Assembly (NCBI GenBank): GCA_019057775.1
Contig: JAHLWT010000233.1
Coordinates: 1 to 25,412 of the forward strand
Direction of reading: 5' to 3'
Source of the DNA: Promethearchaeota archaeon
GTDB lineage: Archaea > Asgardarchaeota > Lokiarchaeia > Sigynarchaeales > SOKP01
DNA length: 25,412 nt
Position numbers and translations under genes: made by a program. Below the pieces are notes generated by a model, which searched no databases, was not told the DNA's origin, and saw nothing but the letters and a program-made list of their open reading frames with translations. Of the stretch, positions 8,701 to 15,040 are shown one piece after another (within the stretch, counting starts at the first letter, position 1; the number at the start of each line of letters is the position of its first letter).

Positions 8701-9134
8701 TCAATTTTATCTTTAAGCATTTTTACTTTAGTCTGCAAGTTCTCTAACTGGGCTTCAGTCCAGCCTGATTGAATTAATATTGTAATAGACGATTTGTATT
8801 GCTCAATCGCATCGTCAAAAAAACCCTCAAATTCTAATTTTTTTGCGCCCTCAAGCAAAGAAAAAGCCTCGTCCTGTAGTTTTTCGACTTCAGATTGAGC
8901 TTGAGCACGTTGAAGTAACTGATCTTGTTTTATATATTTATTTAAAGCATCAATTCTTTCATATATATCACTTAATCGATGCATTAGAAATCCACTTCGT
9001 TTAAGAAAGTCAGCAGCTTTTTGATAATATGAAATTGATTTCTCCAAATCCTTTTCTTCTTCCAATTTTTGGGCAAACTCTAAATACTTTAAAGCTTCTT
9101 TTGCTAAATCTTCTGGGTTTTCCAATTTTAACAA
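2775..9134 (-). CDS. Giant coiled-coil protein with 18 MIT/TPR-like helical hairpins
   Basis: A 2119-residue, highly charged (Lys/Glu/Gln-rich) protein with no signal peptide or membrane segment. It contains 18 copies of a helical hairpin of roughly 50 residues with the pattern AFxLLxxAxxxLxxxxYDxAIxxYxxAxxILxEIxW. The A/F position of each copy falls near residues 14, 90, 202, 311, 424, 542, 658, 774, 890, 1007, 1121, 1237, 1353, 1470, 1584, 1698, 1812 and 1931. The hairpins are joined by roughly 60-residue predicted coiled-coil linkers, and the C-terminal 130 residues are pure coil. The hairpin pattern resembles both single TPR units and MIT domains, and sequence alone does not separate these. 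The start is TTG at 9134, as no ATG or GTG precedes the first hairpin. The length and regular period suggest an elongated scaffold or filament-like cytoplasmic protein (inference). It is divergent from the RACo gene. Confidence 0.85.
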   Translation of the reverse strand: MLKLENPEDLAKEALKYLEFAQKLEEEKDLEKSISYYQKAADFLKRSGFLMHRLSDIYERIDALNKYIKQDQLLQRAQAQSEVEKLQDEAFSLLEGAKKLEFEGFFDDAIEQYKSSITILIQSGWTEAQLENLQTKVKMLKDKIEQQKLIKEGIQKKETIELKVDTPQVVGFFGEKSSVDKAKSIEQFRIMKKHEEDLQNQAFAHIDKAKMFEKEKSFDTAIMNYERAIELLNSIGWQAQTKNIRSIIKKLSQEKEEFEAFQERQSELIEDTSGKIQKQRDILESDSMIKQEKLSEFKVKKKKEEEIQNRAFNLIDIGNRLEREKNYDKALDNFNQAIELLTLIEWDSYIQPILKLIDDIKLKQKREEKADQLKEKRQKDLEILQDSIHMKQREQIFQSAKEIEVKKERYEDKRKGEIRKEREFFSILENADRILEDKNYDGAIKEYQNGLKILEDLGPEWATYTTTIKNTILNVEKLKEKQIVQQYETQTKLEKRKQEEIEFHKQIDSYLKKERNRLKEKEIVLKDHEEKIGYFEQLKIEAFKLLDSASDNLKQGDYEEAITAYQNAGNIFAEIQWTDEIPIIEKSIKEVEVLQEKHHILSQKKLQEAIVKQREEEEFQKEITQYLQHEKDKIKRKEIELKEHEQELKYREEQRKIGFKLLAEAQDHVKIKEFDKAVEILKYAINFFSDIEWQNEVNLIQGSIIEIENKKREAELQKQIKFQAEIEREKQEKMFQEYIKNEMLAQREDLKQKELVIREKGHEYTFREKRKEEAFKLLDKAQEFLSQSKFDAVLELYHDVSTIFAQIQWTEEISVIQEAMNEIKNRKRENELYKQEILKRAIKREASDHAFLEKIRYNREQERIEILNEQAGIENRKQISSQNLVKEQNAIKMIENGDNLLKTNKFNEAIEEYLKAVELLKEIGWGEGNLLLLQETVNSIKLKKEESVKEKKLEFEIALKKQKEEEQFQQKIHKYIDREKSRLKVKEIKIKKREDLTQQMEKQRLEAFNSMDKGETLLNQGKYDDSLENYRQAELILNEINFPTGIIREMIYKIQEKKREEDLNKFKELEVMLRKEQNEEIFRQQISERIQLEEQKLREKEEKLKQLEEANLHIEKKKAKAFKNLEEAQMNIEAEMYNEAIEQYKKSATIFKEIQWDQEVELIKDSIQVVENKKRESELRKQMDLKAALEEKKQEKLFQEEILMHMKVQREILAQKEILLREQEQELAYREKRKEESFNLLDQAREFLNQNKVDEALEIYLNVSNIFAQIQWLDEIPIIQEAINEIEKKKKQEILIKQKSIQDAIQQEKENFIFLEQIRLRREEEKARAIEERNLIEKQEIISSQYISKEQDAFRFIEEGYILISKKMYDGALEKYRNGTKILTEIGWTSDYLRLLQNTIKTIELRKKELESKKEQENNLRIQQGREEVEFQKKISDYMIREQNRLKAKEIDITKLEELKELKEKRKVQAFEIMDEAEKVLNLKQFNQAIEKYRNAELILNEIGFPTQAVREMLSKVQDKSREELMSKQIELENNLRKEQENFEFQQQIKQNIRINEMKLKSRQIELDKQREYRIHVERRKEEAFNLLEEAEVFMVQAQYDKTLDYYHTAELILNEISFPTEAIRETIIKVQEKRRESYLQKQMELEKSLKREKQEHLIKQNIVAGLEIEKRRLANKQLEIQKLGELKLKLEERKKQVFTILDEADHLLKSSDYDNALNSYRKAEVILNELLFPTDSVRNIMRKIKNLKKQKEESQLLEYQKKLDKLHEEKALKGLIIERKRQEKGKKRAQQLALQEREKVIQEQRSARESAYSLLEEGGKYLKQHNPDYNNAISLYIQARNILAENIGWEPEINNLSILIKDLQEEQVNFAEKKRLEERTRFERQKEYELFQEEVKKRRFEQEKTKREQERQYRKIILKKQQIEQIKDEGLRLIDEGKNFAAYHDFPRAYKNLNMAILKFKEIGWDAEIKYIETEIKNVKELEQRVEKEAERVEQIQKQLEEQKILEEERRKIELNKLKETKKEVSDLADTVMSMILEKKEKQKTAEKEKKELIKKESIEFRKEMGKLIKFKEELHDEFAKKEKEKKLKIDELKEAKEREEINDLKKMIKDADKNKKK
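4386..5774 (-). repeat. Higher-order repeat copy B (hairpins 11-14 of the giant protein)
   Basis: Residues 1121-1583 repeat copy A with the same four spacings (116, 116, 117, 114) and the subtype order IQW, IQW, IGW, FPT. Unit 12 matches unit 8 at about 35 of 58 aligned positions by eye, whereas neighbouring units 8 and 9 match at only about a quarter. Linker landmarks such as ENKKRE, QEKxFQE and REKRKEE also recur in register. Confidence 0.75.
5775..7163 (-). repeat. Higher-order repeat copy A (hairpins 7-10 of the giant protein)
   Basis: Residues 658-1120 hold four hairpin-plus-coil units spaced 116, 116, 117 and 114 residues. They correspond one-to-one with the next four units (copy B). 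The order of subtypes is IEW, IQW, IGW, FPT. Confidence 0.75.
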
Positions 9135-9327
9135 ACTCGGTTAATCGTGATTTATATTAAAAAATATCAATTATTTTTCTTACTTAATTTAACCCCTCCA
9201 ACTAATTAAACTTTTTATATTAAGAGTATTATTTTAACTAAAATACTGAAAACGACGAACAGTCTTGAATTTATAAGGGTGGCAACTTTATTTTTAACAA
9301 ATAGTAAATTTCTTAAAAATCGGAGCT
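9135..9327. promoter_or_regulatory. Divergent promoter region between the giant gene and the RACo gene
   Basis: This AT-rich spacer must drive both directions. For the minus strand, an A/T run at 9151-9164 lies about 25 nt before the TTG at 9134, consistent with a leaderless or near-leaderless transcript. For the plus strand, candidate TATA-like runs lie at 9211-9220 (CTTTTTATAT) and 9285-9296 (CTTTATTTTTAA). CGGAG at 9321-9325 is close to the ATG at 9328. Which plus-strand box is used cannot be decided. Confidence 0.4.
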
Positions 9328-11280
9328 ATGGAGAATAAAACCAAAAATATAATTATAAATTTTGAACCAATTTCAAGAAGAGTAATTTATTCAAAAGACA
9401 ACTCATTATTTGAAATTCTAAATGAACTTGGAATTTCAATTAGGTCAATTTGTGGTGGTTTAGGAACTTGTGGAAAATGTAAAATTTCAATCCAAAATGG
9501 TATTGAATATTTAACTCCATTTACTAAATCCGAAATGCAATATTTAACTGTAGAAGAACGTGAGAGGGGATTTCGATTAGCCTGTCAAACTCATATTAAC
9601 CAAACTAAATTGAAATTATTAGAGACTTTAAATGAACCTCAGTTTCGAATTTTTTTGCCTTATGAATTGTTGTTAGAAGGTTTTAAGATATTAACTTCTG
9701 GTAAAAGTAGAGAGATACAACTAAATCCATTGATTAAAAAATATTATTTAGAAGTAAAAGAACCCTCTTTAGAAGAACCATTACCTGATTTCGAAAGGAT
9801 AAAAGCTGCTTTAATCTTAAAACTTCCAAAAGTAGTGAAAAAAAATAGTGTTACAATAGATTTTGATGTGTTAAATACTATATCCGAAATTCTAAGAAAG
9901 GATAAACATAAAATAACTTGTACATTATGGAATGAGCATATTGTAGCTTGTGAACCGGGTAATACCGAGAAAGAAAATTATGGAATAGCGTTTGATATCG
10001 GAACTACAACTATAGTCGGTTATTTAATTAATTTGAATAATGGTAAAATCTGTGCTGTAGATTCTAAGTTAAATAGTCAAACAGCATTTGGTGAGGATGT
10101 TATCACAAGATTAACAATAATTAAGGAGGAGAATGAAAATCTTAATAAACTCAAATCTTCCGTTATAAATGATTTAAATGATATTATAATAAATACCTGT
10201 AAACAGGCAAATATTTCTCCGGCCCAAATATACGAAGCTACTATCGTTGGTAATTCTGTTATGCATCACATCTTCCTGGGGATAAATCCTATAAATATTG
10301 GCTTAAGTCCATTTATTCCTGTTATCCAGAAAAGCTTAAATGTTAAGGCAAGTAAATTAAATCTTAATATATCCCCTAGTGGAAATGTGTTTACAGCACC
10401 AATTATTGCTGGGTTTGTCGGAGCTGATACTATTGGAGTAATTCTTTCATCTAATATTGATCAAGAAAAAGAACTTACCTTAGCAATTGATATTGGTACA
10501 AACGGAGAAATTATAATAGGAAATAGAAAATTCCTAGCTGTTGGTTCATGTGCTGCAGGTTCTGCACTAGAAGGAGCTCATATTAGTGATGGGATGAGAG
10601 CAGCAGCAGGTGCAATAGATAGTATAAAGATTGATCCAAAGAATCTCGATGTATCGTATTCAACAATTAAGAATAAAGCACCAATAGGAATATGTGGGTC
10701 TGGATTAGTCGATGCGATTGCAGAAATGTTAAAATCTAAAGTTATTACAAGAAGTGGGAACTTTAATAAAACAATAACAGACCACGAGAGATTCATAAAA
10801 AGAGATAAATTTCCTGAATTCATTATTGCAAATAAGGAGGAAACATCTTTAAATAAGGAAATAACAATCACACAAAACGACATAAGACAATTACAAATGG
10901 CAAAAGCGGCTTTTTATTCGGGGGCTAAATTAATTGTAAACAAATTAGGTGAAAATCTAAAAATTCAACAAATATTTTTAGCGGGAGCTTTTGGAAACTA
11001 CATTAATGCTAAGAACGCTAAATTTATTGGAATGATTCCTGATATTCAAGATGAAAAAATACATCAAGTAGGAAATGCAGCTGGGATCGGAGCTCAACAC
11101 TGCTTATTAAACAAAGAATTGAGAAATAAAGCCCAAAAATTACTGAATAAAATCCAATATGTAGAAATTGCCGTAGAAGAAGGATTTCAGAAAGAATACG
11201 CTGAAGCCATGTATTTCCCACATTATCATTTAAATTATTTCCCAAGTTTAAAGCAATATGAGGAAATACCAAAAAGATAA
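9328..11280 (+). CDS. RACo-type ATP-dependent reductive activator of corrinoid proteins
   Basis: A 650-residue protein expected to return oxidised Co(II) corrinoid proteins to the Co(I) state using ATP and a low-potential electron donor. An N-terminal plant-type [2Fe-2S] domain shows C42, C48, C51 (C-G-G-L-G-T-C-G-K-C) and C86. The C-terminal part is an ASKHA ATPase of the DUF4445 kind, with phosphate motifs D223-I-G-T-T-T and D388-I-G-T-N-G-E, the GICGSG loop (454-459) and an AGAFGNY motif near 550. There is no C-terminal [4Fe-4S] pair, so it resembles bacterial RACo (activator of CoFeSP) more than methanogen RamA. Substrates could be CoFeSP of the Wood-Ljungdahl pathway or methyltransferase corrinoid proteins; neither is encoded in the window. 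The ATG at 9328 is preceded by CGGAG and precedes the ferredoxin domain directly. Confidence 0.9.
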   Translation: MENKTKNIIINFEPISRRVIYSKDNSLFEILNELGISIRSICGGLGTCGKCKISIQNGIEYLTPFTKSEMQYLTVEERERGFRLACQTHINQTKLKLLETLNEPQFRIFLPYELLLEGFKILTSGKSREIQLNPLIKKYYLEVKEPSLEEPLPDFERIKAALILKLPKVVKKNSVTIDFDVLNTISEILRKDKHKITCTLWNEHIVACEPGNTEKENYGIAFDIGTTTIVGYLINLNNGKICAVDSKLNSQTAFGEDVITRLTIIKEENENLNKLKSSVINDLNDIIINTCKQANISPAQIYEATIVGNSVMHHIFLGINPINIGLSPFIPVIQKSLNVKASKLNLNISPSGNVFTAPIIAGFVGADTIGVILSSNIDQEKELTLAIDIGTNGEIIIGNRKFLAVGSCAAGSALEGAHISDGMRAAAGAIDSIKIDPKNLDVSYSTIKNKAPIGICGSGLVDAIAEMLKSKVITRSGNFNKTITDHERFIKRDKFPEFIIANKEETSLNKEITITQNDIRQLQMAKAAFYSGAKLIVNKLGENLKIQQIFLAGAFGNYINAKNAKFIGMIPDIQDEKIHQVGNAAGIGAQHCLLNKELRNKAQKLLNKIQYVEIAVEEGFQKEYAEAMYFPHYHLNYFPSLKQYEEIPKR

Positions 11281-11295
11281 AAATTTCGAAAATAG

Positions 11296-11314
11296 CTTTT
11301 TTAATTTTTTTTCC
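11296..11314 (+). terminator. T-rich terminator after the RACo gene
   Basis: Two T runs (CTTTTTT and TTTTTTTT) begin 16 nt after the stop codon, typical of archaeal U-tract termination. No strong hairpin precedes them. Confidence 0.5.
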
Positions 11315-11403
11315 ATTTGGTAGCCAAATCTCTAGTGTTTTTATATTATTTTATTTATTTCGTATTACCATCTTAGAAGTTTGAGAAAGTAATGTAATAA
11401 ACC

Positions 11404-11417
11404 TTATATATATAAAA
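11404..11417 (+). promoter_or_regulatory. TATA box for the 49-residue membrane peptide
   Basis: TTATATATATAAAA is centred about 25 nt before the ATG at 11434, the spacing expected if transcription begins at the start codon itself. It is the clearest TATA-like box in the window and supports the small gene. Confidence 0.6.
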
Positions 11418-11433
11418 AATAATAGGAAATACT

Positions 11434-11583
11434 ATGGAAAAAAAGATAATAATTATTGTTAGTGTTATTGTAATAATAATATTCGTTGTACTTTTACTTT
11501 TTGTTATTTTACCATTAGCGGGTTTTCCCGTTATTCCTGGTACCGGTGACAATGGCGGTGGTGGTGGCGGGGTGTTCGGATAA
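11434..11583 (+). CDS. Small single-pass membrane peptide with glycine-rich tail (49 residues)
   Basis: A short reading frame, ATG to TAA, with a clear design. Residues 1-4 are MEKK, residues 5-28 form an unbroken hydrophobic helix (mostly Ile, Val, Leu and Phe), and residues 29-49 form a Pro/Gly-rich tail with six consecutive glycines (41-46). The positive N-terminus suggests that end stays inside, with the tail outside (inference). The tail is coded by an unusually GC-rich stretch in an AT-rich region. A strong TATA box sits about 25 nt upstream, consistent with a leaderless mRNA. It stands alone between the RACo terminator and the Rab-like GTPase. No family is recognised. It could be a small membrane protein or subunit; a chance frame is unlikely given the promoter and the hydrophobic segment. 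Confidence 0.6.
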   Translation: MEKKIIIIVSVIVIIIFVVLLLFVILPLAGFPVIPGTGDNGGGGGGVFG

Positions 11584-11681
11584 TGATTTTAGATAATGAA
11601 AGAACTTTTTAGTATTCAAAGAACTTAAGCATCTAATAATATTTAATAAGCCCATTCAGCCTTCCAAATTTAGGTTATATT

Positions 11682-11710
11682 AGTTCTGATTATACACTAA
11701 AATCAGAACT
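11682..11710. repeat. Perfect 10-bp inverted repeat (stem-loop or operator)
   Basis: AGTTCTGATT at 11682-11691 is answered by AATCAGAACT at 11701-11710 around a 9-nt loop. On the plus strand it is followed by TTTT. It lies about 100 nt after the small membrane peptide and about 235 nt before the GTPase. It could be a hairpin ending the small transcript or a binding site for a dimeric regulator. Confidence 0.55.
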
Positions 11711-11904
11711 TTTAAACCATTTTTAATTCCAAATTAATTGTTTAAAAAATATTAATAATGTTATGCATCTAAAAATTAATTTTGAGTTTCGTAAAAATAT
11801 TTAAATTCAGAATTTATTTTATGTTTAATTTAATTTGAATATAAAATAAATAGATAAATGCTTAAATACCATTTACGATATTTATTTATATACATAAACT
11901 AAAA

Positions 11905-11914
11905 GTTATATATT
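11905..11914 (+). promoter_or_regulatory. TATA-like box for the Rab-like GTPase
   Basis: GTTATATATT lies about 37 nt before the ATG at 11947, predicting a start near 11936 and a leader of roughly 10 nt. Confidence 0.45.
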
Positions 11915-11946
11915 AACATTAAAAATATCGACGTGTGTGAAGCTGT

Positions 11947-12471
11947 ATGTCAAGTTTTAAATTAAAAGTATTATTAACGGGTGCGGCTGCTGTTGGGAAG
12001 ACAAGCTTAGTTCAGAGATTCATCAAGAGTCGATTTCAAGCAAACTATAAATTGACAGTGGGAGTTGACATTCTAACTAAAGATGTAGAGTACAGACAGG
12101 GTGAAATTGCGACTCTTTCCATTTGGGACATTGGAGGTCAACAAAGATTTGAATTTATTCGCAGTACATTTTATAAAGGAGCTGCTGGGGCTTTATTAGT
12201 ATTTGACTTGACGAGAGAGCAGACTTATACTGAAACAAGAAAGTGGCTTACTGAGATTCGCCAATTCGCAGGTGAAGGCATCCCTTTTCTATTAATTGGG
12301 AATAAAGCTGATTTAATTGAAGATGTTGGGGAGGTAATTGATAGAGATGAGGCACGCTCATTTGCAGAAGGCGAAGGAAGTATTTATATTGAATCATCTG
12401 CCAAAACGGGCGTGAATGTTGATGAGGCGTTTACTAAATTAGCCCGTCGAATTATTGATTCTAGAACATAA
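11947..12471 (+). CDS. Rab/Ras-like small GTPase
   Basis: A 174-residue stand-alone GTPase of the Ras superfamily, closest in appearance to Rab. G1 is G12-A-A-A-V-G-K18-T19, the switch I threonine is T37, G3 is WD61-I-G-G64-Q65 with the catalytic-type Gln present, G4 is N119-K-A-D122 and G5 is S151-A-K153. Switch II reads DIGGQQRF, with an extra Gly-like look compared with Rab DTAGQERF. The protein ends in DSRT with no C-terminal cysteine, so eukaryote-style prenylation is not possible; membrane targeting, if any, must work differently. It has its own promoter and no adjacent regulator; the nearest Roadblock gene is about 6 kb away. Such GTPases are numerous in Asgard genomes. The partner and process are unknown. 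Confidence 0.92.
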   Translation: MSSFKLKVLLTGAAAVGKTSLVQRFIKSRFQANYKLTVGVDILTKDVEYRQGEIATLSIWDIGGQQRFEFIRSTFYKGAAGALLVFDLTREQTYTETRKWLTEIRQFAGEGIPFLLIGNKADLIEDVGEVIDRDEARSFAEGEGSIYIESSAKTGVNVDEAFTKLARRIIDSRT

Positions 12472-12478
12472 ATAAAAC

Positions 12479-12495
12479 TTATTTTTATTTCATTT
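12479..12495 (+). terminator. T-rich terminator after the Rab-like GTPase
   Basis: TTATTTTTATTTCATTT follows the GTPase stop codon by 8 nt and lies in the short convergent gap with the aspartate kinase gene. Confidence 0.4.
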
Positions 12496-12541
12496 ATACA
12501 GTAATGTATAGATTTTTTAACTAGATCTTAATCGCTCAATT

Positions 12542-13966
12542 TTATTTAAATTCTTTAAGGAGTTCAAAATCCTCATATAAATCGTCGTGAATAATATTGA
12601 TAGCATTAGTTAATTTTTCTCTGTTAATTACAATTGATAAATTTAATTCATTTAGACTTTGAGAAATTGCTTTTACTATGACATTTTCTTTATTAAGGGC
12701 ATTGAAAATATCTGCTTTCGTTTTATTCTCGAGTATTTTTACTCCTGTAATATTGATCACCGCCACATGTTCCCATTTTATATGAAAAAATTCAGAAAAG
12801 AATTTTGAATTCTTTAAAGCTGAAATAGCTTTCTCAGAATCTTTCTCCATAATTATAAAGGACGTGCTTATTTCAGATGAGCTTTGGGCAACAAATGAAA
12901 CACTAATCTTATTTTTACTCAGTACTCTAAAAATTTTCGCTAAGACTCCAGGGACATCAACCATACTACCGGAAATTATCGTAATAATTGTAGCTAACTC
13001 TACAGCTGAAATTCCTTTTATTTGTTCCCTATTAGTTCGTTCAGATATCTCTGTAAATCTCTTCCCTAATGGTTTATCAAAATTTCTGATTTCTAATGGT
13101 GTCTTATGCACTTCTATTGCTTCTAAACATTTTGGGTGGAGAATTTTCGCTCCAAAGTTAGCGATATGTTTTGCTTCGTCATAATCTAAATTCTTTATAA
13201 GAGAAGGGTTATGAAAATATTTTGGATTTATTGCCAATAAACCATCAACATTTTTCCAGAGAATTACTTTAATATTTTTATCATTACCAGCTTCAAATAG
13301 CGCACGTGCTATTATAGTAGCTGTATAATCTGAACCTCCTCTACCTAGAGTTGTTAAGTATCCTATCTTGTTTCTACCGATAAAACCAGGTATACAGATG
13401 ATTGTTTTTTTTTTAGGATTTTCTAAGAGAGGAACTAATAATCTTTCAACTCTAGAGTTTGTTAAATTGTAAAGTGGATAAGCGTTATTAAACTCATCAT
13501 TCGTAATAATTAATTCATTCGCTGGAATGAAAATAGAATCTATTCCATTACTTAATAGAAATTGATTTAAGATATATGTTGATAGAAGTTCCCCAAAACT
13601 TAAAACATAATCTTGATAATAAGGTTCCAAACCAAACTCTCTAATATCTGCAAATGTTTCTTCTAATTCACTTAATTTTTCATCAACCCAATCTTTTGCT
13701 TTAATATAATACTCAGAATCTTCTGTAAATATCTTTTCAATTATATCAATATGCCTTTTTTCAATTAAAGCGATGTTGTTATCAACAAATTCATCCTCTT
13801 CTATCAATTTAGCAGTTTTTAAGAGTAAGTCGGTTATGCCTATAAATGCGGAAGATACAAATACTTTCTTATCATCTTTATAAATCTTTATTATATTCAA
13901 TATTTTCTGGAAGGATTTTTCATCGGTTAAACAAGAGCCTCCGAATTTCATTATTACAATTGTCAT
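12542..13966 (-). CDS. Aspartate kinase with two ACT domains
   Basis: A 474-residue enzyme that phosphorylates L-aspartate with ATP, the first step towards lysine, threonine, methionine and homoserine. The amino-acid kinase domain shows K7-F-G-G-S11, SSAF (38-41), SFGE (123-126) and TLGRGGSD (206-213), followed by the W-K-N-V-D-G segment (237-242) and the FGAKILHP segment (271-278). Two ACT modules follow: one from about 328 containing SGSMVDVPG (332-340), and one from about 404 containing ISQS (434-437). These are the usual sites of feedback control by end-product amino acids. Length and order match monofunctional aspartokinases; no homoserine dehydrogenase is fused. The ATG at 13966 was chosen; another ATG five codons in is nearly equivalent. 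It stands alone, convergent with the GTPase and divergent from the PHP gene. Confidence 0.92.
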   Translation of the reverse strand: MTIVIMKFGGSCLTDEKSFQKILNIIKIYKDDKKVFVSSAFIGITDLLLKTAKLIEEDEFVDNNIALIEKRHIDIIEKIFTEDSEYYIKAKDWVDEKLSELEETFADIREFGLEPYYQDYVLSFGELLSTYILNQFLLSNGIDSIFIPANELIITNDEFNNAYPLYNLTNSRVERLLVPLLENPKKKTIICIPGFIGRNKIGYLTTLGRGGSDYTATIIARALFEAGNDKNIKVILWKNVDGLLAINPKYFHNPSLIKNLDYDEAKHIANFGAKILHPKCLEAIEVHKTPLEIRNFDKPLGKRFTEISERTNREQIKGISAVELATIITIISGSMVDVPGVLAKIFRVLSKNKISVSFVAQSSSEISTSFIIMEKDSEKAISALKNSKFFSEFFHIKWEHVAVINITGVKILENKTKADIFNALNKENVIVKAISQSLNELNLSIVINREKLTNAINIIHDDLYEDFELLKEFK

Positions 13967-14144
13967 TTTGTTTAATATTTTTAACTAGATTAATTGATCT
14001 TCTCTATAACGATTATTAGTTATATTAATTTTGTTAAAACTATCAAATAACTTTTATGAATTAGAGTAGGATTTTTGAGATTGTATTATGGTTCAAACAA
14101 TATCTTCAATAAAGCTAAAATTCAATAAATAATTCATTCTTACA

Positions 14145-15020
14145 ATGATAGATCTTCATGTCCATTCAACAGGTTCTGATGGATCTGACACTCCATCGCA
14201 ACTAATTGATAAAGCTTTAGACCTGAAACTAAAAGCTATTGCTCTAACTGATCATGATACTATAGCTTCCTTAGATGAGTTTCTATCATATGGAGAAAAT
14301 AAGGAGCTTATTGTTATACCCGGAATAGAGATTTCAATACAACATGAACCTAAAAGAGAACTGATAGATGTTCATATTGTTGGTTTAAATATTGATCATA
14401 GAGCTACAAATGTAATAAATATAATCAATGATCAAATTAACGGAAGATTAGAACAGAAAAGAGCAATTTGTAAAAAGTTAAGGGACGAATTAGGATATGA
14501 AATTACGTTTGAAGAAGTCAAAGCTATAGCTGGAAGTAGAATTATCGGTCGGCCACATATAGTTGAAATCATGATTAAAAATAACCCCGATAAAATTAAA
14601 GGAAAATCTAAAAATGAATTATTCAAGATGATTAGTATTGGCGGTGTAGCTTATGTTCACAGGAAAGTTGAATTAAATCTTGAAGAATCAATTGAATTAA
14701 TCAGGTCTGCAGGGGGTATTCCTATATTAGCTCACCCGGGAATTTATCAAGTCTCAGATAGAAGGAAACTTGTAGAACTATGCGTGAATGCTGGAGTGAA
14801 AGGGATTGAAGTAGAATATACATATAGAAAAAATAGGCCATTTTACGATACAGGTAAAGCTAATTGGGCACAAGAGTTTCTCCCTGAATTTTACCGAGGG
14901 ATTGCTGAAAAATTTAATTTAGTAAAATCAGGTGGTTCTGACTATCACGGAGGTAAAAAGGGAATTAAAATGGGAGAAGCAAATGTACCTGATTTTTATT
15001 TAAAAAACTTTATTTCATAA
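14145..15020 (+). CDS. PHP-domain phosphoesterase (TrpH/RNase AM-like)
   Basis: A 291-residue metal-dependent hydrolase of the PHP family. The metal ligands are all present: H5-x-H7 and D12 in HVHSTGSDG, D36-H37-D38, E62 in PGIEIS, H77, H137 in GRPH, H197 in AHPG, and D266-x-H268 in GSDYHG. The GRPH insertion between the two halves is typical of the TrpH/YciV group, whose studied members hydrolyse 3',5'-nucleotide bisphosphates or trim RNA 5' ends. A polymerase-type PHP or histidinol phosphatase is less likely because of this insertion and the length. The ATG at 14145 places the first metal motif at residue 5, as usual. It converges with the MFS gene, leaving 20 nt between stops. The exact substrate cannot be read from sequence. 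Confidence 0.85.
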   Translation: MIDLHVHSTGSDGSDTPSQLIDKALDLKLKAIALTDHDTIASLDEFLSYGENKELIVIPGIEISIQHEPKRELIDVHIVGLNIDHRATNVINIINDQINGRLEQKRAICKKLRDELGYEITFEEVKAIAGSRIIGRPHIVEIMIKNNPDKIKGKSKNELFKMISIGGVAYVHRKVELNLEESIELIRSAGGIPILAHPGIYQVSDRRKLVELCVNAGVKGIEVEYTYRKNRPFYDTGKANWAQEFLPEFYRGIAEKFNLVKSGGSDYHGGKKGIKMGEANVPDFYLKNFIS

Positions 15021-15040
15021 CTGGTTTATTATTTTTGAAT

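Larger units (their letters stand above)
2830..9100 (-). repeat. Array of 18 hairpin plus coiled-coil units within the giant protein
   Basis: The unit-to-unit distances in residues, read from the positions of the AF motif, are 76, 112, 109, 113, 118, 116, 116, 116, 117, 114, 116, 116, 117, 114, 114, 114 and 119. Subtypes can be told apart by the end of the hairpin: IQW/IEW type (units 6, 7, 8, 11, 12), IGW or similar (3, 5, 9, 13, 17, 18) and FPT type (10, 14, 15, 16). The near-constant period implies growth by whole-unit duplication with later divergence. Confidence 0.8.
11584..11946. other. Intergenic AT-rich region before the Rab-like GTPase
   Basis: No reading frame of note was found here on either strand. 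It contains a perfect 10-bp inverted repeat with a 9-nt loop (11682-11710) and, near the right end, the TATA-like box of the downstream GTPase. The rest is A/T-rich sequence in which nothing else stands out. Confidence 0.6.

Noticed and set aside
2775..9134. Giant gene as a low-complexity or sequencing-collapse artefact
   Set aside because: The repeats are diverged (roughly a quarter to 60 percent identity), the frame is intact for 2119 codons, and hydrophobic positions are conserved, which an assembly artefact would not give.
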